Shown piece by piece: positions 45,683 through 54,900 of a DNA stretch of 64,000 nt (position 1 is the stretch's first letter; each line of letters opens with the position of its first letter). Origin of the DNA: Cyclobacteriaceae bacterium. GTDB taxonomy: Bacteria; Bacteroidota; Bacteroidia; Cytophagales; Cyclobacteriaceae. The notes under the pieces are model-generated. The model was not told the DNA's origin, made no database searches, and saw nothing but the letters and a program-made list of their open reading frames with translations. A program made the position numbers and the translations under genes. The stretch is from positions 443,744-507,743 of the forward strand of contig JAEUUC010000009.1 of assembly GCA_016787665.1 (NCBI GenBank), given 5' to 3'.

Positions 45683-46459
45683 TTACTCCGCGTTTCGGAT
45701 AAACACCGGACGGGAATTCGCAAAGTTGTACTGAAACCGGGTCGGCAACAGGTGAGCTAACGGCTTCCATTGTGCGCTTTCCGGATCAAAATAGTGGGCC
45801 GCTTCAGGACCCAAAAACAATTTATAATCCATTTTGGCATCCCCCTCCACGACATAGCCCGGGTAATAATACCGGTAATGACGACCCCGCAGGTAGTCAA
45901 GGGTGCACAACATCAGATAACGGCCGAGACTAAAGCGCGCGTAAGCCGGGTCAAAGTAATGCAGGATGGAAGCAGCCGAGTCGTTGCCAAGATCAAAACA
46001 ACCGCCTGCGATCAGTTTGCCGCCATCGCGAATAGCCAGGCAGTGGGTTTGGTAAATGGAAGCACGGTGGGGTTCGTCTCCCCACAACCATCCCGCAACA
46101 CTTTCGGCACCATCAAAGTCAATACAGGCGCGGTAGCGCGCGAACAATTCCTCATGCTCGGCCGGCACGTGATGCAGCGGGCTGATCTCTGCCGAAAATT
46201 GCCGGTTGCGGTTACGGAGTCGCTTGTGCGAACGGTGCACCTGGAGCTGTTCCAGTTCGAAGCGTAGCCAGTGCACGCGAAACAGCCCCTCACGCTGCAA
46301 ATGAGACGTAGTAAAAATCGTCTGGTGCATGCGAAACCAACCGAGCGCCAGCAACTGATCCAACTCCCCGCCACTCAAGGCGTCAGGATAGCGAATATCG
46401 AAGTAGGGCTCCACGCCTAAAGAAAAGAAAAAAGCGGCACACTGCGAGTGTGACGACAC
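45683..46459 (-). CDS. Arginyl/leucyl-tRNA-protein transferase (ATE/Bpt-like)
   Basis: The 258-residue protein's C-terminal half matches the ATE1/Bpt catalytic domain: KLIAGGCFDLGNDSAASILH, then FDPAYARFSLGRYLML, then the hallmark YRYYYPGYVVEGDAKMDYK. The last aligns with the YxYLGYWIxxxxKMNYK motif of R-transferases, a GNAT-fold signature. Such enzymes move an amino acid from aminoacyl-tRNA to protein N-termini and so mark proteins for degradation (N-degron). The N-terminal ~60 residues are not like the usual iron-sulfur/Cys start of the family, although cysteine 7 is present, so substrate choice is uncertain. It is adjacent to the permease gene, 1 nt apart. Confidence 0.75.
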   Translation of the reverse strand: MSSHSQCAAFFFSLGVEPYFDIRYPDALSGGELDQLLALGWFRMHQTIFTTSHLQREGLFRVHWLRFELEQLQVHRSHKRLRNRNRQFSAEISPLHHVPAEHEELFARYRACIDFDGAESVAGWLWGDEPHRASIYQTHCLAIRDGGKLIAGGCFDLGNDSAASILHYFDPAYARFSLGRYLMLCTLDYLRGRHYRYYYPGYVVEGDAKMDYKLFLGPEAAHYFDPESAQWKPLAHLLPTRFQYNFANSRPVFIRNAE

Positions 46460-46460
46460 G

Positions 46461-48896
46461 CTATTCGCTGCGCAACGATTTAACCGGATTGGCCCGTGCC
46501 GCTTGCAGCGCCTGGTAGCTCACCGTCAGCGTAACGATGGTAAAGATGGCCACCAACGACAGGGTATAGGTGACCCAATCGGGAGAAATCCGGTAGACAA
46601 AGTTCTCCAGCCATTGATTGGCGAGATAGTACGATACCGGTATGGCCATAACAAAACCCAAAAGCAGCAACCAGGCGAAGTCGCGGTAGATCAACAACAA
46701 GATGCTCTCTACGCGCGCGCCCAATACTTTGCGCACACCGATCTCTTTCACTTTACGCTGCACGGTAAATAACACCAACCCGTAGACACCCAGGCAGGCG
46801 ATGAGTATCGCGATGACCGTAAACACCTGAATAATCCGTCCAAAATTCCGGTAGGTGGCATACTGGTTGTTCAGTTGTTCATCCAAAAAAGCAAACTCAA
46901 AAGCTTTCTCAGGAAATATGGCGTTCCATTGCCGCTCGAGTTTGTCCAGCGTGGTCGCCACCTGATCGTTATCGAAACGGATGGACAGCGTATTGAACTG
47001 CTGAGGCAAATAGTCCATCACCAGCCCAGATACCGGGGTGGTCAGAGACACAAAATTAAAATCACTGACCACACCGACCACCTGGCCTTTTTTCCCTTCC
47101 CGATCGATGGTTTTTCCCAACGCTTGCTGCGGGGTTCCCCAATTAAATTCCTTCACGGCTGTCTCGCTCACCAAAAAACCTGATGTTGCATCAGACGGAT
47201 AATCCGCACTGAGCGGGCGTCCGGCCACCAGCTCAATTCCATACGTTTTGAGAAAATCATAGTCCACCGGCATGTTGGCGACAAAGAGGTTGTCCTCACG
47301 CGAAAATCCCTCGGGGATAATGCCGCGGTAAACCCCGCCCAATCCGGGCGAGCCACCCGAAAGAGTGGTTGCCTGAACACCCGTCTCGCGTTCAACCGCA
47401 TCGCGAAACGCCTGCAGGCGCGACTGAAACGTGGTGTCGCGTTGGCGAAAGATGCTGTTCAGGTTTTCGCTGAACAACGGAATGGTGATGACATGATCGC
47501 GTTGAAATCCAAGCGGACGGTCTTCCAGGAAATTGAGCTGCCGCACGATCAGCAAAGAACCCGAAAGCAACATGCAGGCAATGGCCAACTGAAATACCAC
47601 TAACGCCTGGCGCAACCACTGGCGGCTTCCCACGCCCGAACCATCACCTTTTATAGCTGTGATCGACTCGAATTGGGAAACAAAGTACGCGGGATAACCC
47701 CCGGCCATCAGGGTTATGGCAAGCAACAGAACCAGTACACCGGCTGCCAGCGGCAAATCCACTACATCGATAAATACCAGCTCCTTGTTGGTGAGTTGGT
47801 TGAGGACGGGCAGGGCAAACTGAAAAAACAGAAAGGCAAATACCATGGACAGCAGCGTGAAAAGGAAGCTCTCGGTCAGGAACTGCATGATTAACTGATG
47901 GCGCTGGGAACCCAATACTTTTCGAATCCCGATCTCTTTTACCCTGGACATTGACTGGGCCGTGCTGAGGTTGATGTAGTTGATGCAGGCAATCATCAGG
48001 GTCAGCAGGCCGATGCCACCAAAAATGAGCAGCGTGGAGATGGAATTGGTGGGAGTTGGCTCGCCCTGTTGCGTACTCTTTAAGTGAATGTCGGCCACTG
48101 GCATAATCGAAAACTTTTGTCCGACCTGAAAAGGCGGCTCCGCATACTTTCTGACAAACTCTTCAAAACGGGCATTGATGCCTTCGGGCGATGCACCTTC
48201 TCTCAGCAGCACATAACTATAGCTGTGGCTGATAATGAAATTGCGGGAGAGATTATGGCGCAGTACTTCTTCGGTGCGGGCATCTTCCAGGTCAAACATA
48301 TCATCGTAGGGCACCAGCATATTGAACCGCAGGTGCGAGTTTTCCGGGAAATCTTTGACAACGCCCACCACCTGAAACGGGTGGTTGCCGGATAGCAGCA
48401 GCGTTTCGCCAATCGGATTGCTACTGCCGAAATACTTTGTGGCCATTTCCTCATTAATCAGCACCGTGTATTTGCGGCCCAGCATGGTCTCCGGTTTGCC
48501 GCGCACCCAGTCGAATGTGAACATATCGCGCAGGGCGGAGTCGGCAAACAACACGCGGCTCTCTTCGAAAACCTCGGGGCTGTCTGGCTTACCCACACTT
48601 ATGTTTCGGAAATAGAGGCGTGCGGCACTTTCCACCTCGGGGAAAAACTCCGGCAGTTTGGGCACAATGGGTGGCGGAGTGGAGGCCAGCAGCAAGCCAT
48701 TCGGCACAGTGTAGTTGATCCGGTAAAGCCGGTCAAGCCGCGTGTGAAATCGGTCGTAACTAACCTCGCTGCGGATGTAGGTAATAATCAACAGTGCCAG
48801 CGTGAGGCCACAGGTGAGACCCACAAAGTTGATGATGGAATACGCTTTGTACTTGCGGACGTTGCGAAAGGCAGTAGTAAAGAAGTTGCGGATCAT
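46461..48896 (-). CDS. ABC transporter permease, MacB/FtsX family (811 aa)
   Basis: The product has two FtsX cores, each following a MacB-type periplasmic domain. N-terminal transmembrane helix ~20-40 opens MIRNFFTTAFRNVRKYKAYSI. FtsX helices lie near 280-400 (LTLMIACINYINLSTAQSM with the KEIGIRKVLGSQR motif), and a second copy near 690-800 contains VKEIGVRKVLGARVE. The pair of EIGxRKVLG motifs marks this family, in which permeases act on lipids, peptides or antibiotics with a separate ATPase. No ATPase is in the window. The gene starts at ATG 48896 and ends 1 nt before the ATE gene start. Confidence 0.9.
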   Translation of the reverse strand: MIRNFFTTAFRNVRKYKAYSIINFVGLTCGLTLALLIITYIRSEVSYDRFHTRLDRLYRINYTVPNGLLLASTPPPIVPKLPEFFPEVESAARLYFRNISVGKPDSPEVFEESRVLFADSALRDMFTFDWVRGKPETMLGRKYTVLINEEMATKYFGSSNPIGETLLLSGNHPFQVVGVVKDFPENSHLRFNMLVPYDDMFDLEDARTEEVLRHNLSRNFIISHSYSYVLLREGASPEGINARFEEFVRKYAEPPFQVGQKFSIMPVADIHLKSTQQGEPTPTNSISTLLIFGGIGLLTLMIACINYINLSTAQSMSRVKEIGIRKVLGSQRHQLIMQFLTESFLFTLLSMVFAFLFFQFALPVLNQLTNKELVFIDVVDLPLAAGVLVLLLAITLMAGGYPAYFVSQFESITAIKGDGSGVGSRQWLRQALVVFQLAIACMLLSGSLLIVRQLNFLEDRPLGFQRDHVITIPLFSENLNSIFRQRDTTFQSRLQAFRDAVERETGVQATTLSGGSPGLGGVYRGIIPEGFSREDNLFVANMPVDYDFLKTYGIELVAGRPLSADYPSDATSGFLVSETAVKEFNWGTPQQALGKTIDREGKKGQVVGVVSDFNFVSLTTPVSGLVMDYLPQQFNTLSIRFDNDQVATTLDKLERQWNAIFPEKAFEFAFLDEQLNNQYATYRNFGRIIQVFTVIAILIACLGVYGLVLFTVQRKVKEIGVRKVLGARVESILLLIYRDFAWLLLLGFVMAIPVSYYLANQWLENFVYRISPDWVTYTLSLVAIFTIVTLTVSYQALQAARANPVKSLRSE

Positions 48897-48959
48897 GGGG
48901 CAGATACTGGTTTCATACGTATCTGCCGGCCTTTTGTTGTTGCGTTTTAATCAGCGGCC

Positions 48960-50813
48960 TTAACGCTTTTCCAGTTCAAGAATAATCATCCGGTTGCCGG
49001 GTATCGTAAAATTCTGCGAAAGCGAAGTGCGTTGTCCGGTATGCACATTTCGGCCCTGCGTAAAACCGGTCAGGCGGTCGGCATAGCGGGCCACGTCTAC
49101 TGTTTTCTCTTTGGCATTCGTATTCATCACGCACATCACCGTTTGTTGATCATCATACCGGAAGTAGACATACAACGCATCATCGGGCTGAAACTGCATG
49201 AGTTTGCCCGTGGTGAGGGCCGAAGACGTTTTGCGGAAGTTCGCCAACGTACGGGTGAATTGATACACGTCTTCTTCACTAGGCGTACGGCCGGCCGCAG
49301 CAAATTTGTTCTGTGCATCCCCGGGCCACCCTCCCGGAAAATCCAGGCGCACCCAACCATCCGGATTGGTAAACCCTTTCATGATGATCTCCGTGCCATA
49401 GTACAACTGAGGAATGCCCCGGCAGGTGAGCAACCACCCAATAGCTGCTTTTTGCTTTTCCACATCTTCGCCCACGATGGAATAAATGCGACTGAGATCG
49501 TGGTTGTCGAGGAAGATCACCAGTTTCGTGGGGTCCTCATATCCTACATCTTGCGCCAGCGTCTGATACAAGCGATTTACGCCCTCTGTCCAACCATAGG
49601 GTTGCGTCAGTGCGGGTACAATGCCATACAGATTGGTTTGAAAATCCGTGACGCCCGGCAAGTTGCTCTTGAACGGCACGTTGAGTTTGTTCTTGGTAAA
49701 ATACGTTTGCCCGGTGATGCCGTGGATCCACGTCTCACCAAACAAATGCAAGGCAGGATATTCGTTGAGCAACGCTTCGTTGCAGCGATTCATGAATTCC
49801 AGGTCATTATATAAATAGGTATCAATGCGCCAGGCATCCACGCCAAATTCTTCTACGCTCCAGATAGCATTTTGAATCAGGAAATTGGCCACGTGCGGAT
49901 TATGTTGATTGAGGTCAGGCATCTTAGGCGTAAACCAGCCGTTGCTCATTTTCTTCCGGTCACTTTCCGCGCCATACGGATCATACAGCACATTGTCTTT
50001 GTACGTGGTGTTGGTGTAGCTTGGCCAGTGGTGCACCCAGTCGGCATCGGGCTTATCGGCAATAAAAAAGTGTGTGCCGCCCACGTGGTTGTACACGGCA
50101 TCCTGAATAAGCTTCATCCCCCGCTGGTGCAGCGCATCGCTCAGCTGCTTATAGGCTGGTGCTCCCCCGAAGCGAGCATCCACCCGGTAGTGGTTGGTGA
50201 TGTTATAACCATGTTCGCTACGCTCGGCCACGTCATTTTCCAAAACAGGCATCAGCCACAACGCAGTGACGCCTAAATCCTGCAGGTAGTCGAGATGATT
50301 GATAATGCCGCGGATATCACCCCCGTGGCGATGAAAGAGGGAGTCGCGGTGCAACGACTGATCGCGCAGGCCGGCCACGCGGTCGTTGGTGGGGTCGCCA
50401 TTACTGAACCGGTCGGGCATGATCAGGTAGATAAAATCCGAAGAGGAAACGCCTTGGGCAAAAGCCTTGCCGCGGTCTGCTCGTCTCGGTTTGATTTCAA
50501 ACTCAACTGGCTTCGGATTTTTCTTGGTCGTCCACGCGATCTGGAATTTCCCCGGCTTCACATCGGGCGCTAATGAAAGAGTAAGGTAGATGTAGTTGGG
50601 ATTGGGCGCATACTCTACCTTTTCCACCACAACACCCGGGTAGTGGATCACCGGCTGCGGTTGCTGAGCGCCAATGGCCGGTCCATGCAGCATGAGTTCG
50701 ATGCGATTCGTCTTCATACCCGCCCACCAGTGCGGGGGATAGCATTGAATCGTTTGCGCCCCTGCGGCCAGGGCTCCGGACAACAGGCAAACCAACAGCA
50801 TACTGCGAATCAT
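48960..50813 (-). CDS. Secreted alpha-amylase family enzyme (GH13; neopullulanase/SusA-like)
   Basis: Start put at ATG 50813, giving signal peptide MIRSMLLVCLLSGALAAGAQ. A cyclomaltodextrinase-type N-terminal beta domain (~20-120) precedes the GH13 barrel. Conserved regions are QDAVYNHVG (I), DAWRIDTYLYND with nucleophile Asp (II), FGETW with the acid/base Glu (III) and FLDNHDLSRI (IV), so the active site is complete. The C-terminal beta domain ends in ILELEKR. It hydrolyses alpha-glucans or cyclomaltodextrins in the periplasm. No susCD-like genes are near. The longer frame (to 50885) overlaps the next gene's 3' end and is rejected. Confidence 0.92.
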   Translation of the reverse strand: MIRSMLLVCLLSGALAAGAQTIQCYPPHWWAGMKTNRIELMLHGPAIGAQQPQPVIHYPGVVVEKVEYAPNPNYIYLTLSLAPDVKPGKFQIAWTTKKNPKPVEFEIKPRRADRGKAFAQGVSSSDFIYLIMPDRFSNGDPTNDRVAGLRDQSLHRDSLFHRHGGDIRGIINHLDYLQDLGVTALWLMPVLENDVAERSEHGYNITNHYRVDARFGGAPAYKQLSDALHQRGMKLIQDAVYNHVGGTHFFIADKPDADWVHHWPSYTNTTYKDNVLYDPYGAESDRKKMSNGWFTPKMPDLNQHNPHVANFLIQNAIWSVEEFGVDAWRIDTYLYNDLEFMNRCNEALLNEYPALHLFGETWIHGITGQTYFTKNKLNVPFKSNLPGVTDFQTNLYGIVPALTQPYGWTEGVNRLYQTLAQDVGYEDPTKLVIFLDNHDLSRIYSIVGEDVEKQKAAIGWLLTCRGIPQLYYGTEIIMKGFTNPDGWVRLDFPGGWPGDAQNKFAAAGRTPSEEDVYQFTRTLANFRKTSSALTTGKLMQFQPDDALYVYFRYDDQQTVMCVMNTNAKEKTVDVARYADRLTGFTQGRNVHTGQRTSLSQNFTIPGNRMIILELEKR

Positions 50814-50871
50814 ATCAGAAAAATTCAACCGGAGAAAGGTAAGCAGAATTCCCCCATCGTGCCGAGTGATT

Positions 50872-51147
50872 TTACTCAAAATCATCCGCCTGCCGCAACA
50901 GCAAATCCTGGTGTTGCTTCAGCAGGCGATCGTACAAACCCTCTTCGTATTGATAACCCGTCACGCGAATGCTCTCGCGGCTGGCCTGCCGGTTGGTCAC
51001 CGGCAACAAGACATAACTCACATTCAGCCCATCGCGCTGCATAGCGTAAACTTTATTCGTAAAGGCATTTTCCGTTAAAGGTGCGGTCACGGCCTCAAAC
51101 GTCCGTCTGCTGTCATCCTTAACGACCAACCAACTGCGGGTATACAT
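50872..51147 (-). CDS. Hypothetical protein (91 aa)
   Basis: The 91-residue protein has no signal peptide or membrane segment. It begins MYTRSWLVVKDDSRRTFE, is beta-rich in its middle (NKVYAMQRDGLNVSYVLLPV) and ends in a charged helix with the QHQDLLLRQADDFE tail. I recognise no domain. It lies between the cupin gene (16 nt after its end) and the amylase gene (start 58 nt after its stop), on the same strand. Its position in a same-strand run supports it being real. Confidence 0.5.
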   Translation of the reverse strand: MYTRSWLVVKDDSRRTFEAVTAPLTENAFTNKVYAMQRDGLNVSYVLLPVTNRQASRESIRVTGYQYEEGLYDRLLKQHQDLLLRQADDFE

Positions 51148-51163
51148 GCGACAAAGGTAGCAA

Positions 51164-51673
51164 CTACAAGTAGGTTAGCGATTCAATCAACCGCGCGTGC
51201 TTCGGAAAATCGCTGATGAGTTTGTCGCGGCTGGCTAATTCAAAATCCTGAAAGTCAAAGCCCGGGGCTACGGTGCAGCCCGCCAGGCTGAAACCACCGG
51301 GAACCTCGCAGCGCGAAGCAAACCAATGGCCACCCTTAATGACGACTTGAAAGTGTTCGCCTTCCTCCAGATTTCGCCCCAACCGGTGCGCCTGGCATTC
51401 GCCACGGGCATCAAGCTCGTAGATGGTTAGCGGTTGCCCGTCATAAAAATGCCATACTTCATCGGATACGATTCGATGAAAAGCACTGAACTGTCCATGC
51501 CGTAGCAAAAAATAAATTGCCGTGCTGGCTGCTCGTTTACCGCCATACCGCGAATCGAGCTCGTGCAGGATAAGCGAACTGCGATACGTTTCCCGAAACG
51601 CACCACCCTCAACATGCGGAGTAAGTTGCAGGCGTTGTTGGTAATAATCGGCATGGTGGCTTGACGGCATCAT
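51164..51673 (-). CDS. DUF985-type cupin-domain protein
   Basis: Start placed at the ATG at 51673 (MMPSSHHADYYQQRLQL), since the 17 upstream residues are not conserved in type. DUF985 proteins are compact cupins; here the hallmarks are HVEGGAFRETYRS, then AIYFLLRHGQFSAFHRI, SDEVWHFYDGQPLTIYEL and FSLAGCTVAPGFDFQDFEL. The His and Glu residues of the strands could bind a metal, but no substrate is known. It is divergent from the class V aminotransferase-fold gene, with a 77-bp intergenic region that contains a GTGAG...CTCAC inverted repeat. Confidence 0.85.
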   Translation of the reverse strand: MMPSSHHADYYQQRLQLTPHVEGGAFRETYRSSLILHELDSRYGGKRAASTAIYFLLRHGQFSAFHRIVSDEVWHFYDGQPLTIYELDARGECQAHRLGRNLEEGEHFQVVIKGGHWFASRCEVPGGFSLAGCTVAPGFDFQDFELASRDKLISDFPKHARLIESLTYL

Positions 51674-51702
51674 GGGTATGGTTGATTTTGCGATTAAAGT
51701 AA

Positions 51703-51732
51703 GACATCGTGAGTGAAAGCTCACTATCTTTA
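51703..51732. promoter_or_regulatory. Possible operator/promoter between cupin and aminotransferase genes
   Basis: The sequence near 51709 has GTGAG and CTCAC arms around TGAAAG, followed by TATCTTTA (51725-51732), a 7/8 match to the Bacteroidota -7 element for the plus-strand gene. The inverted repeat could be a regulator site. No -33 match at normal spacing was seen. Confidence 0.25.
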
Positions 51733-51750
51733 CTCACTGCTGGCCTATCC

Positions 51751-53244
51751 ATGAAAACATCGGCCGATACTGCCCTGTCGCTGGAAGTTCATTTTCAGCG
51801 TTTCGCCCAACAGATCGTGGGCCATGATTATACCTTTTCAACGCCAACCGGGCCTCGACCGCTAATTTATGCCGACTGGATTGCATCTGGCCGCCTATAT
51901 GCCCCGATTGAAAAAGTGATGACCGAATCGTTCGGGCCACTGGTGGGCAATACCCACTCGGAGTCGAGCCTGACGGGCGAAGCCATGACCGAGGCGTACC
52001 GAACGGCTCATCGCTTAATTAAGCAGCATGTTAACGCAGGCCCTGATGACGTCATCATCACGCAAGGCAGTGGCATGACGGGTGCTTTGGCCAAGTTACA
52101 GCGCCTGCTGGGCTTACATATTCCGGAACGCGCAAAGCCCTACTACCGGCCACCCGCCACCGAGCGGCCCGTTGTCTTTATTACCCACCTCGAACATCAT
52201 TCGAATCAAACATCATGGCTGGAATGCGAAGCCGATGTCGTCATTGTTCCTCCGGATGGGCACCTGCTGGTGAGCCCTGCTCATTTGAAAGCTGAGCTGG
52301 AGAAATACCGCGAGCGCCCGTACAAGATCGGGGCGTTCAGTGCCTGCTCTAACGTAACGGGCGTATTTACTCCCTATCACGACCTGGCGCGGCTCATGCA
52401 TCAGTATGGCGGGTGGTGTTTCGTTGATTTCGCGGCCTCGGCTCCTTATGTGGATATCAACATGCACCCGCCCGATGAGGATGCGGCTCTTGATGCCCTT
52501 TATTTTTCGCCTCATAAGTTTTTGGGAGGACCCGGCAGCAGCGGGGTTCTGATTTTCAATAAGAAACTCTATCACAATCGCGTGCCCGATCAGCCCGGGG
52601 GCGGCACCGTACTGTGGACAAATCCGTGGGGTGAGCATCACTACTACGAAGACATCGAGACCCGCGAAGACGGAGGCACGCCTGCCTTTCTGCAAACGGT
52701 ACGGGCAGCCCTTGCCATCCAGCTGAAGGAACAAATGAACACGAAGCTGATTAAAGCGCGGGAGGCGGAGTTACTTGACATCGCGTTCGCCCGATTCGAT
52801 CAAATGCCGGGTGTGCACATCTTGGCTGCGGGTGAACGTCATCGCCTTGGCGTAATTTCATTTTACGCAGACAACATTCACTATAATTTCATTGTTCGGG
52901 TACTCAGCGATCACTTTGGTGTGCAGGTGCGCGGGGGTTGCTCGTGTGCCGGCACCTACGGGCACTACCTGCTGCACGTTGATCCGGAGTTTTCTCATCA
53001 CATTACGGACAAGATTGACCGGGGCGACCTTTCGGAAAAACCGGGTTGGGTTCGCTTGTCGCTGCATCCGGTGATGAGCCATGACGAACTCCATTACATT
53101 CTGGATGCGATTGAGGACATTGTGCGGCACCCCCAGCGATGGCAACCCCTGTACCGGTACGAAACGTCATCCAATGAGTTTGTGCCGATCACCGAAACCC
53201 ACGATATAAAACAACAGGTTCACCGTTGGTTCACACTCGCGTAA
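51751..53244 (+). CDS. PLP-dependent enzyme, aminotransferase class V fold (cysteine desulfurase-like)
   Basis: Start set at ATG 51751 (MKTSADTALSLEVHF); the GTG at 51709 falls in the regulatory gap. The 497-residue fold type I protein has HSESSLTGEAM near the N-terminus, HLEHHSNQTSW in the substrate region, the PLP lysine in YFSPHKFLGGPGSSG and a GGCSCAGTYGHYLL loop, in which the cysteine sits where cysteine desulfurases carry their catalytic Cys. It may cleave a sulfur- or selenium-containing amino acid, but substrate and partner are not known. No Suf/Isc genes are nearby. It converges on a lipoprotein gene with one base between. Confidence 0.87.
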   Translation: MKTSADTALSLEVHFQRFAQQIVGHDYTFSTPTGPRPLIYADWIASGRLYAPIEKVMTESFGPLVGNTHSESSLTGEAMTEAYRTAHRLIKQHVNAGPDDVIITQGSGMTGALAKLQRLLGLHIPERAKPYYRPPATERPVVFITHLEHHSNQTSWLECEADVVIVPPDGHLLVSPAHLKAELEKYRERPYKIGAFSACSNVTGVFTPYHDLARLMHQYGGWCFVDFAASAPYVDINMHPPDEDAALDALYFSPHKFLGGPGSSGVLIFNKKLYHNRVPDQPGGGTVLWTNPWGEHHYYEDIETREDGGTPAFLQTVRAALAIQLKEQMNTKLIKAREAELLDIAFARFDQMPGVHILAAGERHRLGVISFYADNIHYNFIVRVLSDHFGVQVRGGCSCAGTYGHYLLHVDPEFSHHITDKIDRGDLSEKPGWVRLSLHPVMSHDELHYILDAIEDIVRHPQRWQPLYRYETSSNEFVPITETHDIKQQVHRWFTLA

Positions 53245-53245
53245 A

Positions 53246-53644
53246 TCACCTCACCCACGCCCGGGCCTCGCAAAAATCAGTTGGTCGGTTGGTGTACAAA
53301 TCACGCACGCGGTAGGTAAACTCGAGCGTTTGATAATAAAGGGTGGCCACACCTTCAACTTCATAACCGTTCACGACCTGGCGGTGAATATAGAGTTTGT
53401 CTCCCCGCAATTCACCCCACACCACCAGATTGGCGTTGTAGAAGTTTTCGAGGCGCACCTCGTGGCGACCCGTTCCCCGATACACGAACAGGGAATACTG
53501 CACAAAGTCGTTGTACGTCTGGCTGTATTCTTCCAGGTGGTACGTACCCGTGATGCGGTCGCGGTCATCGAAAACCGGATCGATCAACGTCAACTCGCAC
53601 GAAGCCAGAACAAGAGCCACCAGTACAAAACCTATCGTTTTCAT
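53246..53644 (-). CDS. Small lipoprotein (132 aa), unknown
   Basis: MKTIGFVLVALVLASC is a lipoprotein signal peptide (lipobox LASC), and the mature part is ~115 residues of alternating beta strands (TGTYHLEEYSQTYNDF, RGDKLYIHRQVVNGYEV). It is lipocalin-like in size and strand content, but I recognise no family. It is divergent from the carbonic anhydrase gene and ends 1 nt from the aminotransferase-fold gene's end. Confidence 0.65.
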   Translation of the reverse strand: MKTIGFVLVALVLASCELTLIDPVFDDRDRITGTYHLEEYSQTYNDFVQYSLFVYRGTGRHEVRLENFYNANLVVWGELRGDKLYIHRQVVNGYEVEGVATLYYQTLEFTYRVRDLYTNRPTDFCEARAWVR

Positions 53645-53761
53645 AACAGCTGGGTTATAGGTGATATGCAGACAAGAGGCGCGCCAAAGGGCCTTTTCGG
53701 CTTATGGCAGTTGTGCCAGCACCAGCCGCTGTCTGATTATCAATGCTTTACGCGGGCCGAT

Positions 53762-53791
53762 TTTGCATCAAACCCCCGCATGGTATCTTGC
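53762..53791 (+). promoter_or_regulatory. Candidate promoter of the carbonic anhydrase gene
   Basis: TTTG at 53762-53765, 18 nt, then TATCTTGC at 53784-53791 approximates the Bacteroidota promoter (-33 TTTG, -7 TAnnTTTG; 7 of 8 bases positionally plausible). The ATG follows at 53810. Confidence 0.4.
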
Positions 53792-53809
53792 CTGGGTAAC
53801 GGTTTGTTT

Positions 53810-54460
53810 ATGGAAATCAATCAAGAACCCCTAATTGAGCGCGTGCTCACGGCTGAAGAGCAGAAGAAGTTAACACCAGACGATGTGCTGCGCGGTTTGC
53901 GGGAAGGAAATAAGCGTTTTGCAGCCGGCAACCTCACGCTGCGCGATCACTCCAAGCAAATCCGCGATGCGGTTAATGGTCAGTTCCCGAAAGCCGTCAT
54001 TCTATCGTGCATCGACTCCCGCGTGCCGGTGGAAGATGTATTTGATAAAGGTATCGGTGATCTTTTTGTGGCCCGGGTGGCCGGTAACATTGTCAACGAG
54101 GATATTCTCGGATCTATGGAATTCAGCTGTCGTGTGGCAGGCGCCAAGTTGGTGCTGGTCATTGGTCACGAATATTGCGGAGCGGTGAAAGGTGCGATTG
54201 ACCAGGTTTCCCTGGGGCACCTCACCGGGCTGTTGCAAAAAATTCAGCCCGCGGTGCATGCCTGCTCGGACTATTCTGGCGTGCGCTCAGCGAAAAATCC
54301 AGAGTTTGTCGACATGGTTATTCGCAAAAACGTAGAACTCACGGTTCAAAATATTCGCTCCCGCAGTTCGATTTTGCACGAGATGGAAAAAGCAGGTGAA
54401 ATCAAGATTGTAGGCGCGTACTACGATATGGACAACGGTGAGGTAACCTTTTTCGGCTAA
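53810..54460 (+). CDS. Beta-class carbonic anhydrase
   Basis: Start put at ATG 53810 (MEINQEPLIERVL); upstream residues in the long frame are shadow of the divergent lipoprotein gene. The 216-residue beta-class enzyme has zinc ligands Cys in ILSCIDSR with the Asp-Arg dyad, and His and Cys in IGHEYCGAVKGA. It hydrates CO2 to bicarbonate for carboxylation and pH balance. The opening region DVLRGLREGNKRFAAGN is typical. It is a monocistronic gene, convergent with terB. Confidence 0.93.
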   Translation: MEINQEPLIERVLTAEEQKKLTPDDVLRGLREGNKRFAAGNLTLRDHSKQIRDAVNGQFPKAVILSCIDSRVPVEDVFDKGIGDLFVARVAGNIVNEDILGSMEFSCRVAGAKLVLVIGHEYCGAVKGAIDQVSLGHLTGLLQKIQPAVHACSDYSGVRSAKNPEFVDMVIRKNVELTVQNIRSRSSILHEMEKAGEIKIVGAYYDMDNGEVTFFG

Positions 54461-54462
54461 GG

Positions 54463-54900
54463 TTAGCCCAACATCATCTGAACGCGCTTCATGGTTTCGG
54501 TCACCGATTGTCCGTTCTGAATATTGCCGCGCACGGTATTGATCAACTCACCCACGATTTCGCGTTTGTATCCAAACTTGATCGCAAACAGGTTGCATAA
54601 CTTGGCTTCCTCGGCATGCACCGATTTGTCGATGCTCATCATATGAACCAGATCGTATAACTGCTGAAACTTGACCTTGGGATCAGCCGGTACCTCAAAT
54701 TGAATGCCGCCCGCGTTACTTCGGATCTCCTTGAGCTTTCCTTCCGAAATGCCATTGCGCCTGGCAATGTCTTTCAGCAAGTCATACTCCGTGTCGTGAA
54801 ACTGGCCATCGACTGCGGCCATCTCAATAAGGTTTTTCATGTGGCTTTTGGCCGTGGCCGAGCCTTGATTAAAAAGGCCGAGCAGGTCTGACATCTTCAT
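54463..54900 (-). CDS. TerB-family protein
   Basis: The 145-residue all-helical protein resembles the TerB/tellurite-resistance helical domain: an acidic first helix AAVDGQFHDTEYDLLKDIAR (metal-binding acids), then GISEGKLKEIRSN and a second AVDG-like repeat MSIDKSVHAEEAKLCNLFAI. Ter proteins act in stress signalling at the membrane. No other ter genes are present, so the role is not clear. It converges on the carbonic anhydrase gene with a GGCTAAGGTTAGCC palindrome holding both stop codons. Confidence 0.8.
   Translation of the reverse strand: MKMSDLLGLFNQGSATAKSHMKNLIEMAAVDGQFHDTEYDLLKDIARRNGISEGKLKEIRSNAGGIQFEVPADPKVKFQQLYDLVHMMSIDKSVHAEEAKLCNLFAIKFGYKREIVGELINTVRGNIQNGQSVTETMKRVQMMLG

Noticed and set aside
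50814..50885. Longer start of the amylase gene
   Set aside because: It overlaps the preceding gene and puts 24 residues ahead of a clean signal peptide.
53330..53809. N-terminal extension of the carbonic anhydrase frame
   Set aside because: It runs antisense through the lipoprotein gene and the promoter gap; the beta-CA fold begins after ATG 53810.
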